DNA of 64,000 nt from UBA1189 sp045660385 (GCA_045660385.1 JAZRDT010000157.1:15162-79161); one strand, 5' to 3'. Shown: positions 43,094-52,620, counted from the first letter of the stretch. Notes: a model not told the origin generated them from the sequence alone. Numbers and translations: made by a program.

Positions 43094-45472
43094 ATGAATA
43101 AATCTATGAACAAGAAGGAGCAAGGATTAAACATAGTAGACTTGTTCTTCTATCTACTCTCCAAATGGCCCTGGTTCCTATTGGGTATAGTATTATGTGG
43201 TGGTGGAGCCTACCTTAAGTATGCGCATACACCTTTCACCTATTACCAATCAGCAACTGTCATCATCAAGGACCCGACCAACAAGAACACCTATTCTGCC
43301 GGATTTGACCGATACGACAACCTGGTTAATAAAGTTAATGTTGCCAACGAAATTCTACAATTCCGTTCTAAAAGGCTCATGCGTGAGACGATATTACGCA
43401 CGAAGGCAAACATAAACTATCAGACAAAAATTAAGTTCAGATGGATAGAATTGTATAACAGTTCGCCCATAGCAGTAACCTTTCCTGATGCTATGCGTGA
43501 TAGCCATGTTACATTCACCGTAACACCTAAAGATAGTGCTATGATTCAATTATCACATCTAGCAGGTGACGATGACGAACAAGTGTACACTGTAAATGTA
43601 AATGACACAATCATCCTTCACGGACAGAGAATCATCATTGCACCGACTAAATATTATGGTGCTCAATGGTATAACAAGGATATCGAGATAGAGAAATTGC
43701 CCTTAGAATGGGTAGCCGACAGATATCGTAGTGCGGTAGGTATACGCCAAGAAGAGGATGAGGCTTCGATTCTCAAATTGGCCTTAAAAGACAACAATGC
43801 ATTAAGAGCACAGAACATACTTAACACCATGGTGATTGTATACAATGACATCACGGTAGACGACAAGAACCTAATGGTGCAAAATACAACAAACTTCATC
43901 AACGGACGACTGGCAGTAATTGAGAAAGAGTTAGGAGGCGTGGAAGATGAAATTGTAAGTTTCAAGAGGGAGAATCAAATCATTGATTTAGGTTCTGCTG
44001 CAGGACAATATACAAGCGAATCTCAGAAATACAGTTCAGAGGTATTGGAAACGAAGACCCAGTTGCAAGTTGCACAATACATTAAAGATTACCTTACTGA
44101 CCCATCCAAGGCTACCGAACTGATTCCCGCAAATACGGGTATCAGCGACATGAATATTGAAAGCCAAATCATGCAATACAATACAATGAAGATGAAACGC
44201 GACAAGCTGCTTGACGACAGCAGTGAGCGAAATCCCATTGTTGAAGGGCTGAATGGTTCATTGGCTGCCATGCGACAAAGCATCATAAGCGCCGTAGACA
44301 ATATGATCTTAAGCCTCAACGTAAGACTTAACGAGGTGCAAAAACGTGAAAACGACGCACAAACACGCGTACAGGCTATACCCACCAAACAAAAACAAAT
44401 GCTGTCAATTGAACGTCAGCAAAAAATTAAGGAGAGCCTCTACATGTTCCTTCTCAACAAACGTGAGGAGAACGCACTATCCCAGGCTATGGTGAACGAT
44501 AACGCTTGGATTATTGATAGTGCTGAAGGAAGCATGTCGCCTATTGCCCCAACAAGGAATCGCATCCTGTTCGTAGGCATCTTAATTGGTATAGCAATAC
44601 CTATGGGCATATTCCTGGCAATCCTCTTCCTTGATACGCGTGTTCATCACCGCAAAGACATAGAGAAAGAGGTTAATATACCTTTTATCGGAGATGTTCC
44701 CGTCGATTCAGACCTCATGAAAGCAGGAAAGAAAAACCGTAATGCCATCGTTGTAAGTGAAGAGGGTACGGATATGTTATCAGAAGCCTTCCGCATATTG
44801 CGCACCAACTTGGCCTTCTTGACCAAAGGAAATCCCGAGACAAAGGTTCTAATGACTACATCGTTCAATGTTAGCGCCGGTAAAACATTCATTTCAAGAA
44901 ACTTGGCGATGAGTTTAGCATTTGCCAACAAGAAGGTTTGTATGGTCGACCTTGACTTGAGAAAGGGTACTCTTACAGGTCACGAGAACAGAAGTATCAA
45001 GGGTGTGACAAACTATCTTATTGACCCGACAATGACACTTGACGATATCATAAAGACAGACCACATATGCAACAAGGTTGACATTATCCCTGCAGGAACA
45101 ATGGCTCCCAACCCCGCGGAGCTTCTCATGAGTGAACGTCTGGACGATATGATAAAGGAACTGAAAACACGATATGACTATATCATTGTAGATAGTGTTC
45201 CCGTAGGTATCGTTGCCGATGCCAGTATCACCAACCGCATTGCAGACCTCACACTCTTCATCCTACGCATAGGAAAACTCGACAAGCGCCAACTACCTGA
45301 CCTTGAAGAATTATACGAAGGAAAGAAACTGACCAATATGGCCCTGATACTCAATGGAAGCAATCCACGTAAACAGCAATATGGCTATGGTTATGGATAC
45401 GGATATGGTTACGGTTATGGATATGGCTATGGTTATGGGAACGAAAAGAAAAAAAGTTGGCTGAAAATCTAA
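43094..45472 (+). CDS. Wzc-type tyrosine autokinase and chain-length regulator, with C-terminal (Tyr-Gly)10 tail
   Basis: 792 residues. Wzz domain with TM1 (about 20-40) and TM2 (about 495-518, ILFVGILIGIAIPMGIFLAI), a periplasmic coiled coil (about 270-480), then a cytoplasmic BY-kinase domain: Walker A-like TSFNVSAGKTF (about 595), Walker A' VCMVDLDLRKG, Walker B YDYIIVDSVPVG. The C-terminal tyrosine cluster that is autophosphorylated in Wzc is here ten Tyr-Gly dipeptides encoded by a hexanucleotide repeat (45380-45439), then NEKKKSWLKI. It controls polymer length and export with Wza and Wzy. Confidence 0.92.
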   Translation: MNKSMNKKEQGLNIVDLFFYLLSKWPWFLLGIVLCGGGAYLKYAHTPFTYYQSATVIIKDPTNKNTYSAGFDRYDNLVNKVNVANEILQFRSKRLMRETILRTKANINYQTKIKFRWIELYNSSPIAVTFPDAMRDSHVTFTVTPKDSAMIQLSHLAGDDDEQVYTVNVNDTIILHGQRIIIAPTKYYGAQWYNKDIEIEKLPLEWVADRYRSAVGIRQEEDEASILKLALKDNNALRAQNILNTMVIVYNDITVDDKNLMVQNTTNFINGRLAVIEKELGGVEDEIVSFKRENQIIDLGSAAGQYTSESQKYSSEVLETKTQLQVAQYIKDYLTDPSKATELIPANTGISDMNIESQIMQYNTMKMKRDKLLDDSSERNPIVEGLNGSLAAMRQSIISAVDNMILSLNVRLNEVQKRENDAQTRVQAIPTKQKQMLSIERQQKIKESLYMFLLNKREENALSQAMVNDNAWIIDSAEGSMSPIAPTRNRILFVGILIGIAIPMGIFLAILFLDTRVHHRKDIEKEVNIPFIGDVPVDSDLMKAGKKNRNAIVVSEEGTDMLSEAFRILRTNLAFLTKGNPETKVLMTTSFNVSAGKTFISRNLAMSLAFANKKVCMVDLDLRKGTLTGHENRSIKGVTNYLIDPTMTLDDIIKTDHICNKVDIIPAGTMAPNPAELLMSERLDDMIKELKTRYDYIIVDSVPVGIVADASITNRIADLTLFILRIGKLDKRQLPDLEELYEGKKLTNMALILNGSNPRKQQYGYGYGYGYGYGYGYGYGYGNEKKKSWLKI
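45380..45439 (+). repeat. Hexanucleotide tandem repeat encoding (Tyr-Gly)10
   Basis: Ten units of TAY GGN in frame at the Wzc C-terminus, with third-position variation (TATGGC, TATGGT, TACGGA and others). Length change by whole units would keep the frame and alter the number of phosphorylatable tyrosines. Confidence 0.9.
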
Positions 45473-45523
45473 AAAATATATGATAAAAGCGCATTGTTTA
45501 GATAATTTATAACAATTTATCAT

Positions 45524-45531
45524 TAACTTTG
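45524..45531 (+). promoter_or_regulatory. -7 element TAACTTTG of the ompA-like gene
   Basis: TAACTTTG lies 49 bp before the ATG at 45580. The gene thus has its own promoter after the EPS locus. Confidence 0.6.
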
Positions 45532-45579
45532 CGTCGATAATCGTCGAACTATAAGAATATCAACACAATCGAGAAAGAT

Positions 45580-46815
45580 ATGAAAAAGTATTTATTGACA
45601 GTTGCTTTAGCGGCAATCGGTATCGTAGGTTATGCCGATGATACGACAAGAAACTCTGCAGACTTTACCGAAGAGGTGTACTACAACGATTCTAAAGGCT
45701 ATAGCGTACAGACCAATAGTTTTTGGAAGAATTGGAATTTAAGCATAGGTGCTGGTGCACAAACCTATTTTGGAGACCACAACAAACAATTACTATGGAA
45801 GAACCGAATCACACCAGCCTTTGATGTAGCCTTAGGCAAGTGGTTCACACCAGGCATTGGTGTACGCGGTGTTGCTAGTGGTTATGCACTGAAGGGAGCC
45901 ACACAGAATGGTGCATTCTCTACTGGCGAGCTTATCACGGAGAAGCCCTATGCAGGATATTATTTGAGCTATCAAGAATTTAATTACTTGCATGCACACC
46001 TCGATGTAATGCTCAACATGACAAATCTTTGCTGTGGATTCAAAGAAGAACGCATCTATAATATTATTCCTTATTTCGGATTTGGTTGGTCTGCAGCTCT
46101 TGAAAATAGCAACAGACTTCCCGAAGACATTACTCCTGGACGTGAAGTTAGCGCAAATATCGGTTTAATCAATTCTTTCCGTTTGAATCGTCTGTTTGAC
46201 CTCAACATTGACGTTCGCGGCGCATACATACAGGACCGCTTCGACGGTGAAACTGGCGGACGATATGGCGAAGGTCTTTTGTCCGCTACAGCCAACTTGG
46301 TTTGGAAGATTGGTGGCAACACATGGGAACGCAGCAAGACTATCGTTCGATATGACAACCGCACCATCAACGAGTTGCGTGATATGATGGATCAGTTGAG
46401 TCGCGACAACGAAGAATTGCAGAAGGCTTTGGATGACTGCAACAAGGAAAAGGCTGAGGCTGCTGCCAAGAAGATTGCTGTAGTAGCTCCTAACCTCGTA
46501 ACCTTCAAGATTAATAAGAGCAACCTTTCTAAGGAGGCACGCGCTAACTTGGGTCTCTTGGCTGAGGTTATCAAGGAGAACGATTCGAATGTTGTATACA
46601 CTATCACTGGCTACGCAGATGCAGCAACAGGCAACAAGGAAATCAATGACCGTTTGAGTAAGGAGCGTGCGCAAGCCGTTTATGACTGTCTCGTGAACGA
46701 GTTTGGAGTTAACCCCGACCAACTCCGTATGGATTATAAGGGTGGTGTAGAGAATATGTTCTACGATGATCCCGCACTGAGCCGCGCAGTAATCACCCGT
46801 GGTGACCTGAAATAA
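45580..46815 (+). CDS. OmpA-family outer-membrane protein
   Basis: 411 residues; signal peptide about 1-19. N-terminal beta-barrel (about 40-230, LSIGAGAQTYFGDHNKQLLW, AHLDVMLNMTNLC), a short coiled coil (about 265-300, MMDQLSRDNEELQKALDDCN), and a C-terminal OmpA peptidoglycan-binding domain (about 305-411) with NLVTFKINKSNLSKEARANL, ITGYADAATGNKEINDRLSK and RAQAVYDCLVNEFGV. It should anchor the outer membrane to the cell wall. The gene has lower AT content than the EPS genes and ends with a strong terminator. Confidence 0.9.
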   Translation: MKKYLLTVALAAIGIVGYADDTTRNSADFTEEVYYNDSKGYSVQTNSFWKNWNLSIGAGAQTYFGDHNKQLLWKNRITPAFDVALGKWFTPGIGVRGVASGYALKGATQNGAFSTGELITEKPYAGYYLSYQEFNYLHAHLDVMLNMTNLCCGFKEERIYNIIPYFGFGWSAALENSNRLPEDITPGREVSANIGLINSFRLNRLFDLNIDVRGAYIQDRFDGETGGRYGEGLLSATANLVWKIGGNTWERSKTIVRYDNRTINELRDMMDQLSRDNEELQKALDDCNKEKAEAAAKKIAVVAPNLVTFKINKSNLSKEARANLGLLAEVIKENDSNVVYTITGYADAATGNKEINDRLSKERAQAVYDCLVNEFGVNPDQLRMDYKGGVENMFYDDPALSRAVITRGDLK

Positions 46816-46833
46816 GCGAACTGCATTATCGAT

Positions 46834-46868
46834 AAAAAAGGCATCTCCCTTGGGAGGTGCCTTTTTTT
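46834..46868 (+). terminator. Intrinsic terminator of the ompA-like gene
   Basis: A 10-bp GC-rich stem (GGCATCTCCC / GGGAGGTGCC, one G-U pair) followed by seven T. Confidence 0.9.
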
Positions 46869-46886
46869 ATTGGACAACGGACAAGG

Positions 46887-46940
46887 TTCGTGCCAACGAG
46901 CGAAATGCGAGTTCACTTGCAATTTCTCAGCGAGTGCAGC
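46887..46940. repeat. Hairpin repeat family, copy C
   Basis: GTGCCAACGAGCGAAATGCG, an inner stem, then CAGCGAGTGCAGCC: the same core as the copies upstream of rpoD. It is followed by low-complexity GAGGTTA-type repeats. Confidence 0.6.
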
Positions 46941-46980
46941 CGAAGTTCTATGGCGAAGTCATTAACAGACAACGGATTGG

Positions 46981-47048
46981 TGAGAGGTTAGAGGTTAAGG
47001 TTAGAGGTTAAAGGTTAAAGGTGAGAGGTTAGAGGTTAAAGGTGAGTG
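46981..47048. repeat. GAGGTTA/GGTTAAA low-complexity tandem repeat
   Basis: About nine imperfect units of GAGGTTA, GGTTAAG and GGTTAAA. The heads match the constant GGTTAAA of the 20-bp array at 22.06 kb. No ORF. Confidence 0.7.
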
Positions 47049-47049
47049 G

Positions 47050-47250
47050 GTGCAGCGAAGCTGTCTTCGTCTTCGTCATCGTACAGCCTCCGGCTGTCTT
47101 CGTAGCGGTTCACCCTGTACTCCTTTGTGCTGATAAACCTAATGGTGCTAAAGCACGCTCTTCGGAGGAACTAAAGTTCCTTTCATCGCAAGCAACGCTA
47201 TCATACCGCGTTGCCGTCGCATCCGACGCTTTCACACCGCGTCGGCGTGC
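47050..47250. repeat. Second block of compensatory mini-hairpins
   Basis: Small perfect hairpins in series: ACAGCC-TCC-GGCTGT, GTGC-TAAA-GCAC, GGAAC-TAAA-GTTCC, GCAAC...GTTGC, CGTCG-CATC-CGACG and GCACGC-TCC-GCGTGC. Stems differ but loops repeat (TCC, TAAA). No promoter or credible gene; it fills most of the 529 bp between the ompA-like gene and GH51. Confidence 0.65.
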
Positions 47251-47270
47251 ACGCTCCGCGTGCTTTCGTA

Positions 47271-47310
47271 AACACTAAGTCCCAGCCGCGCATGGCTGGG
47301 ACTTAGTGTT
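47271..47310. terminator. 17-bp perfect stem, probable GH51 terminator
   Basis: AACACTAAGTCCCAGCC pairs with GGCTGGGACTTAGTGTT around a 6-nt loop, 35 bp past the GH51 stop on the minus strand. The T run is weak. Confidence 0.6.
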
Positions 47311-47344
47311 CCTTCGTTCCTCGTTAAACGTTCAACGTTCGACG

Positions 47345-48919
47345 TTAATCATTAATCGTTAAAGTTACGATACTCATTGCAGGAAGCGTCACCTTGAGAC
47401 CATCTTTAGTAATCTTTGCACCCTTAAATTCGGCAAGGTTCACAACATCAGGTTTCTCGAATGAATTGTGGTCGCCAATGTGCTTTGATGTCAGGATTTC
47501 GCCTGTCACCTTCTTGCCCTTGAGGTCAGCAAGGTTAATGGTCACCTCTTGCTTCTGCTTGAGGTCTACGTTAGCTAAAGAAATGTGAATTACGCCCTCG
47601 CTGTTCTTTGATGCTGTAGCGCTGAGCATAGGAAGTGTGCGGGTAGGCTCCTCATCAGAACGGCCGGGACGATAACGCTCGTTCTTCACCTGCATCTCAT
47701 CACATTCGAGATCCATTGGGATGAATGTTGCATCCTGGTGAGGCTTATACATCTTGAACACATAATAAGTGGGAGTAAGCACCATCTTGTCGTCCTTAGT
47801 GAGAATCATCGACTGCAATACGTTGGCAATCTGCGCAATGTTACACATCTGGATACGGTCGGTGTACTTATGGAACACATTGAACGAAAGTGCTGCAACG
47901 AAAGCATCGCGCATGGTGTTCTGCTGGAACAGGTGTCCGCGTACGGTACCAGGCTCCTCGTCCCACCAGGTGCCCCACTCGTCTACCATAAGGCCTACGC
48001 GCTTGCGGCTATCGTAACGATCCATAATCTCCATATGCTTCTTCAGCACTGGCTCGATACCCAAGCACTTACCCAAGCACCAATAATAATCATCCTCATT
48101 GAAGTTCAATGCCGAACCCTTGCTGCCGCTCCAGGTGAGCACGGTGTAATAGTGGAGCGACAATCCACGCATGTGACCAGCTGCATTGCGCATGAGCACC
48201 TCGGTCCAGTTGTAGTCATAGTCGCTGGCACCGCTGGCAATCTTGAAGAGACGATTGCCGTTGTAGTCGCGGCAATAGGTCTGATAACGGCGATAGAGGT
48301 CGGCATAATACTCGGGACGCATGTTGCCGCCGCATCCCCAGCTCTCGTTACCTACACCGATATACTTCACCTTCCAAGGCTCTTCACGACCATTCTCCTT
48401 GCGCAGTTTGGCCATAGGACCATCCTTCGCTGTCATATACTCTACCCACTTGGCGGTTTCCTCTACCGAGCCGCTACCCACGTTCATCGACACGTAAGGC
48501 TCGCATCCGAGGAGTTCGCATAGATTGAGGAACTCATGTGTACCGAAGCTGTTATCCTCTACTGTACCTCCCCAGTTGTTGTTCACCATGCGGGGACGGT
48601 TTTCGCGCGGACCGATACCATCCATCCAGTGATACTCGTCGGCAAAGCAGCCACCCGGCCAACGCAGGTTAGGGATACTCAGTTCCTTGAGTGCACCCAG
48701 CACATCGTTACGATAGCCATTGGTGTTGGGGATTGACGACTCCTCGCCTACCCAAAGGCCACCATAGATACAGGTTCCGAGATGTTCGGCAAACTGGCCG
48801 TAGATATGGCGGCTGATCACATTCTTCGCCTCTTCAGGATGAAGAGTCACGGTTGCCTCGCGTTGTGCTGTTATAGGCAGAGCACAAAGAAGCGCTGCAG
48901 CACATAAGATTTTCTTCAT
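47345..48919 (-). CDS. Alpha-L-arabinofuranosidase, GH51, secreted
   Basis: 524 residues; signal peptide about 1-18 (LPITAQ), no lipobox. TIM barrel with GQFAEHLGTCIYGGLWV, RWPGGCFADEYHW, acid/base Glu in KYIGVGNESWG (about 193) and nucleophile in LMVDEWGTWWDEE (about 313), then a C-terminal beta-sandwich (about 400-524). It removes alpha-L-arabinofuranosyl groups from arabinan or arabinoxylan. Divergent from the GH43 gene with facing promoters, which suggests joint use on the same polysaccharide. Confidence 0.92.
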   Translation of the reverse strand: MKKILCAAALLCALPITAQREATVTLHPEEAKNVISRHIYGQFAEHLGTCIYGGLWVGEESSIPNTNGYRNDVLGALKELSIPNLRWPGGCFADEYHWMDGIGPRENRPRMVNNNWGGTVEDNSFGTHEFLNLCELLGCEPYVSMNVGSGSVEETAKWVEYMTAKDGPMAKLRKENGREEPWKVKYIGVGNESWGCGGNMRPEYYADLYRRYQTYCRDYNGNRLFKIASGASDYDYNWTEVLMRNAAGHMRGLSLHYYTVLTWSGSKGSALNFNEDDYYWCLGKCLGIEPVLKKHMEIMDRYDSRKRVGLMVDEWGTWWDEEPGTVRGHLFQQNTMRDAFVAALSFNVFHKYTDRIQMCNIAQIANVLQSMILTKDDKMVLTPTYYVFKMYKPHQDATFIPMDLECDEMQVKNERYRPGRSDEEPTRTLPMLSATASKNSEGVIHISLANVDLKQKQEVTINLADLKGKKVTGEILTSKHIGDHNSFEKPDVVNLAEFKGAKITKDGLKVTLPAMSIVTLTIND

Positions 48920-48950
48920 AATATTATATAATTAAAATTAGTATTCGCTA

Positions 48951-48958
48951 CGAAGATA
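48951..48958 (-). promoter_or_regulatory. -7 element TATCTTCG of the GH51 gene
   Basis: TATCTTCG on the minus strand, 32 bp upstream of the ATG at 48919; a one-base variant of TAnnTTTG. The divergent GH43 promoter carries the same TATCTTCG. Confidence 0.5.
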
Positions 48959-49002
48959 CTATTTTCCGAGCTAATAAAGCAAAATTTATACAACTTTTTT
49001 CG

Positions 49003-49010
49003 TATCTTCG
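49003..49010 (+). promoter_or_regulatory. -7 element TATCTTCG of the GH43 gene
   Basis: TATCTTCG is 27 bp before the ATG at 49038. It is identical to the facing GH51 element and shares the same C-for-T change, so the pair may be co-regulated. Confidence 0.5.
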
Positions 49011-49037
49011 CACCAACATATAAAATTATCATTCGCA

Positions 49038-50255
49038 ATGAAAAACAGAATCATCACCCTATGCATGGGTCTCGCCGTAGCATTCGGCATGCAAGCACAA
49101 GAGTACACCACCTACCTGTTTGCCTACTTCTCAGGCAACTGGCCCGACGGAGAGCAGGTGCGCTATGCCCTCAGCGACGACGGCTACAACTACCATGCTC
49201 TCAACTACGGCCGCCCCGTGGTAGCGTCCGACACCATCGCACAAAAGCGCAGTGTGCGCGACCCCCACATCCTGCGTGCCGAGGATGGCAAAACCTTCTA
49301 CATGGTGCTCACCGACATGCGTTCCGATATGGGTTGGCAGAGCAACGATGGCCTCATCTTGATGAAGAGCACCGACCTCTTGCATTGGGAGCACACCGCC
49401 ATACACTTCCCCACCCGATTCCCCGACCTCGAGGGTTTCGACGAGAAGAACCTCCATGCCGTATGGGCACCGCAAACCATCTGGGACCCTGCCGAGGGCA
49501 AGTACATGATCTACTACTCCATCGGCCGTCACGACTGGGAGTACCCCACCGACGACCCACGCTTCAACCAGCCCTACTTCCGCATCTACTACTCCTATGC
49601 CAACGAGGACTTCACCGACATCACCGAACCCAAACTCCTTTTCGACTTCGGCACGGCAGCTATCGATGGCGACATCGTTTATGATGCCAAGAACGAGGAG
49701 TATGTGCTCTTCTTTAAGGACGAGGGCCGCTCGGTGCTGAACATGAAAGGCAACTTCCGCACCCGTCAGGGTGTGATGCGTGCCACGAGCAAGACCCTCA
49801 CCGGCCCCTACGAGGTGGAGTACCGTCACTTGCAGAAGCCAGGCCAATACCCCACCGAGGGCTCCAGCGTGTTCCCCCTCATCGGTAGTGACGAGTACAT
49901 CCTCATGTACGACTGCTACGCCAACGGCCACTATCAGTTCTGCAAGAGCAACGACCTAAAGCACTTCACTTACGTGCAGGACACCCCCACCCGCGGCACC
50001 TTTACCCCCCGCCACGGCTCCGTAATCCATATCACCGATGCCGAGCGCCAGCGCCTCGAGGCCTGGTCGGCCCTGGGCGAAGCCGTGCAAGACATGGCTA
50101 CAATAGCCGTACCCTGCTACACCATCGACGAACTGGCCAAGCGTAAAGAGATAGAGACCTACGCCTCTCAAGTGATGGCCACCAAGAACACCCCCAAGGC
50201 ACTCAAGAAAGCCGAGAAGAAAGTACGCAAATTCATTGCTAAGGTAAAGCAGTAA
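49038..50255 (+). CDS. Glycoside hydrolase family 43-like protein, secreted
   Basis: 405 residues; signal peptide about 1-20 (FGMQAQ). Five-bladed propeller features: RDPHILRAEDGKTFYMVLTD (the Asp in RDPH is the usual general base), WAPQTIWDPAEGKYMIYYS, and EGSSVFPLIGSDEYILMYDC (Glu as likely acid). The C-terminal 70 residues are Lys/Ala/Glu-rich helix. The family includes arabinofuranosidases and xylosidases; the GH51 neighbour points to arabinose-containing substrates. Confidence 0.85.
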   Translation: MKNRIITLCMGLAVAFGMQAQEYTTYLFAYFSGNWPDGEQVRYALSDDGYNYHALNYGRPVVASDTIAQKRSVRDPHILRAEDGKTFYMVLTDMRSDMGWQSNDGLILMKSTDLLHWEHTAIHFPTRFPDLEGFDEKNLHAVWAPQTIWDPAEGKYMIYYSIGRHDWEYPTDDPRFNQPYFRIYYSYANEDFTDITEPKLLFDFGTAAIDGDIVYDAKNEEYVLFFKDEGRSVLNMKGNFRTRQGVMRATSKTLTGPYEVEYRHLQKPGQYPTEGSSVFPLIGSDEYILMYDCYANGHYQFCKSNDLKHFTYVQDTPTRGTFTPRHGSVIHITDAERQRLEAWSALGEAVQDMATIAVPCYTIDELAKRKEIETYASQVMATKNTPKALKKAEKKVRKFIAKVKQ

Positions 50256-50275
50256 TTGACTTACATACACAGACT

Positions 50276-50313
50276 AATCAAGCCACTCCTTCGCCCGAGG
50301 GAGTGGCTTGATT
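50276..50313 (+). terminator. Terminator of the GH43 gene
   Basis: A 14-bp stem AATCAAGCCACTCC / GGAGTGGCTTGATT with a 10-nt loop, starting 20 bp after the stop. The remaining spacer to nadE (50314-50633) shows no gene; a short inverted TAGGTG/CACCTA lies near 50515-50545. Confidence 0.75.
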
Positions 50314-50633
50314 AATATTGATTATTTGCGAGAGTGATAGTCAGATTTAAGAGGATATGAATGTCCGTTGTCGGCCGCCCACGGAAATGCCACTCACAAT
50401 ATTTTCCGTATCTAGCGGCTATAGAGAACTATCAGAGAAGCAAAATTTCCCCCCAAAAAAACAGAGGTAAGTGAAGCCATTGCTTAATTAGCACCTTTAC
50501 ACACTGAGAATCATAGGTGTTATGCGTTCAACTTTCACCTAAACTTTTGCCTATGCGTGCCGAAAGTGATGCAAAGTTTCGGAAGGTTTCCACCAATTTC
50601 CACCGAAAATACAGCGTTGTCAGAAAAAAGTGT

Positions 50634-50641
50634 TATTTTTG
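50634..50641 (+). promoter_or_regulatory. -7 element TATTTTTG of nadE
   Basis: TATTTTTG lies 26 bp before the ATG at 50668, supporting this start over the longer frame from 50557. Confidence 0.5.
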
Positions 50642-50667
50642 TATCCAAAAGTATTATCGTAAGAGTT

Positions 50668-52605
50668 ATGCAACACGGATTCATCAAAGTGGGTGCGGCC
50701 GTGCCCTTAGTAAGCGTGGCCGACACGAAGTATAATACAAATCAGTTGATAGCCTTGGCACAGCGTGCCCATGAGGAGGCTGCCGAGGTAACGGTATTTC
50801 CCGAACTGTGCATCACAGGCTACACCTGTGGCGACCTACTGACACAGCAGACACTGCTCCAAGAGGCAGAGAACAGCGTAGCGGAGTTTGCCGAAGCCAC
50901 CAAGGAATATGACAACATATATATCATAGGCGCACCCATCTATGTGTGCGGAGCGCTATACAACTGCGCTCTCGTGATACAGAAGGGACGCATCCTGGGC
51001 ATCGTACCCAAATGCTATATCCCCAACTACGGTGAGTTTAGCGAGCGCCGCTGGTTTAGCACAGGCTACAACCTGCGCATGGAGGACGACATATGCTATG
51101 CCGGACAATGGGTGCACATAGGGTCGTACCAGATTTTCCACACAGGCCGCTATGCCTTCGGCGTGGAGATATGCGAGGATCTGTGGAGTGTGACACCGCC
51201 CAGCTCGGCACTGGCATTGCAGGGTGCAGAGATCATCTTCAACCTCTCGGCATCGGACGAGGTGACGGGCAAGCACGAATACCTGCGCTCGCTCATCGCA
51301 CAGCAGTCGGCCCGCAGCATGGCAGGATACGTGTATAGCAGCTGCGGCTACGGAGAATCGACCACCGACCTGGTATTTGCCGGCAATGCCCTCATCGCCG
51401 AGAATGGTGCGATGATAGCACAGGGCGAACGCTTCAGCCTCGATGCCCAGTTGGTGTGCACCGAGATAGACCTCGACAAGCTACGTATGGAGCGCCGCGG
51501 CAACACCACCTTCGCTACCGCACAGGCCGACCTCTACCCTGAGGCCACACACGTGCATACAGGCACCATTACCGAGCAGGAGTGTGCACTCACCCGCACC
51601 TATGCTCCCCTACCCTTCGTGCCCAGCGGCAATGAGTTGGACACCCACTGCAACGAGATACTCAACATACAGGTGGCCGGACTGGCCAAGCGCCTGACCC
51701 ATATACACTGCTCGAAGGCTGTCATCGGCATATCGGGCGGATTGGACTCTACGCTGGCACTATTGGCCACGGTGCGCACCTTTGACCGCCTCGGACTACC
51801 CCGCACAGGCATCATAGGTATCACCATGCCGGGATTCGGCACCACCGACCGCACCTATCAGAATGCGTTGTCGCTGATGCAGCATCTGGGTATCACCCTG
51901 CGCGAAATCAGCATCAAGGATGCCTGCATACAGCACTTCAAGGACATAGAGCACGACATCGCCATACACGACACCACCTATGAGAACAGCCAGGCACGCG
52001 AGCGCACCCAGCTACTCATGGACGTGGCCAACCGCGAGAATGCCATCGTCATCGGTACGGGCGACCTCTCGGAGCTGGCTCTCGGATGGGCCACCTACAA
52101 CGGCGACCACATGTCGATGTACGGACTGAACGCCGGCATACCCAAGACCCTCGTCAAGCATCTGGTGGCATGGGAGGCTACCCACACCTACGATGCGGAG
52201 ATACGTGATATCCTGCTCGATGTGGTGAACACCCCCATCAGTCCTGAGCTGATACCCGCCAAGGAGGATGGCACCATCAAGCAGAAGACCGAAGACCTGG
52301 TAGGGCCCTACGAGTTGCACGACTTCTTCATATACCACTTCATGCGCTCAGGCTACCGCCCGGCAAAGATATACTACATAGCATGCCGCACCTTCGAGGG
52401 AGTGTACGATAAGGGCACCATCAAGAAGTGGCTCACCACCTTCTTCCGCCGCTTCTTCCAGCAGCAGTTTAAGCGCTCTTGCTTGCCCGACGGACCTAAG
52501 GTGGGCAGTGTATCGCTGAGTCCGCGTGGCGACTGGCGCATGCCGAGCGATGCCAGTGCAGCGCTTTGGCTCGAGGAGTGTGATAAACTGAGTACAGAAA
52601 ACTAA
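50668..52605 (+). CDS. nadE: Glutamine-hydrolysing NAD+ synthetase
   Basis: 645 residues from ATG 50668 (MQHGFIKVGAAVPLVSVAD). The first 37 residues of the longer frame cross the promoter. N-terminal nitrilase-type amidase (about 1-270) with Glu in FPELCITGYTCGDL (about 45), Lys in IVPKCYIPNYGEF and Cys in VEICEDLW (about 170). C-terminal ATP-pyrophosphatase (about 330-645) with P-loop GISGGLDSTLALL (about 354) and GTGDLSELALGWATYNGDHM. It makes NAD+ from deamido-NAD+ with glutamine as nitrogen source. Likely co-transcribed with the lytic transglycosylase 15 bp downstream. Confidence 0.93.
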   Translation: MQHGFIKVGAAVPLVSVADTKYNTNQLIALAQRAHEEAAEVTVFPELCITGYTCGDLLTQQTLLQEAENSVAEFAEATKEYDNIYIIGAPIYVCGALYNCALVIQKGRILGIVPKCYIPNYGEFSERRWFSTGYNLRMEDDICYAGQWVHIGSYQIFHTGRYAFGVEICEDLWSVTPPSSALALQGAEIIFNLSASDEVTGKHEYLRSLIAQQSARSMAGYVYSSCGYGESTTDLVFAGNALIAENGAMIAQGERFSLDAQLVCTEIDLDKLRMERRGNTTFATAQADLYPEATHVHTGTITEQECALTRTYAPLPFVPSGNELDTHCNEILNIQVAGLAKRLTHIHCSKAVIGISGGLDSTLALLATVRTFDRLGLPRTGIIGITMPGFGTTDRTYQNALSLMQHLGITLREISIKDACIQHFKDIEHDIAIHDTTYENSQARERTQLLMDVANRENAIVIGTGDLSELALGWATYNGDHMSMYGLNAGIPKTLVKHLVAWEATHTYDAEIRDILLDVVNTPISPELIPAKEDGTIKQKTEDLVGPYELHDFFIYHFMRSGYRPAKIYYIACRTFEGVYDKGTIKKWLTTFFRRFFQQQFKRSCLPDGPKVGSVSLSPRGDWRMPSDASAALWLEECDKLSTEN

Positions 52606-52620
52606 CACTTCACATACAGC

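Noticed and set aside
47738..48523. 261-codon plus-strand ORF opposite GH51
   Set aside because: It is antisense to a gene with intact catalytic motifs; no promoter or domain supports it.
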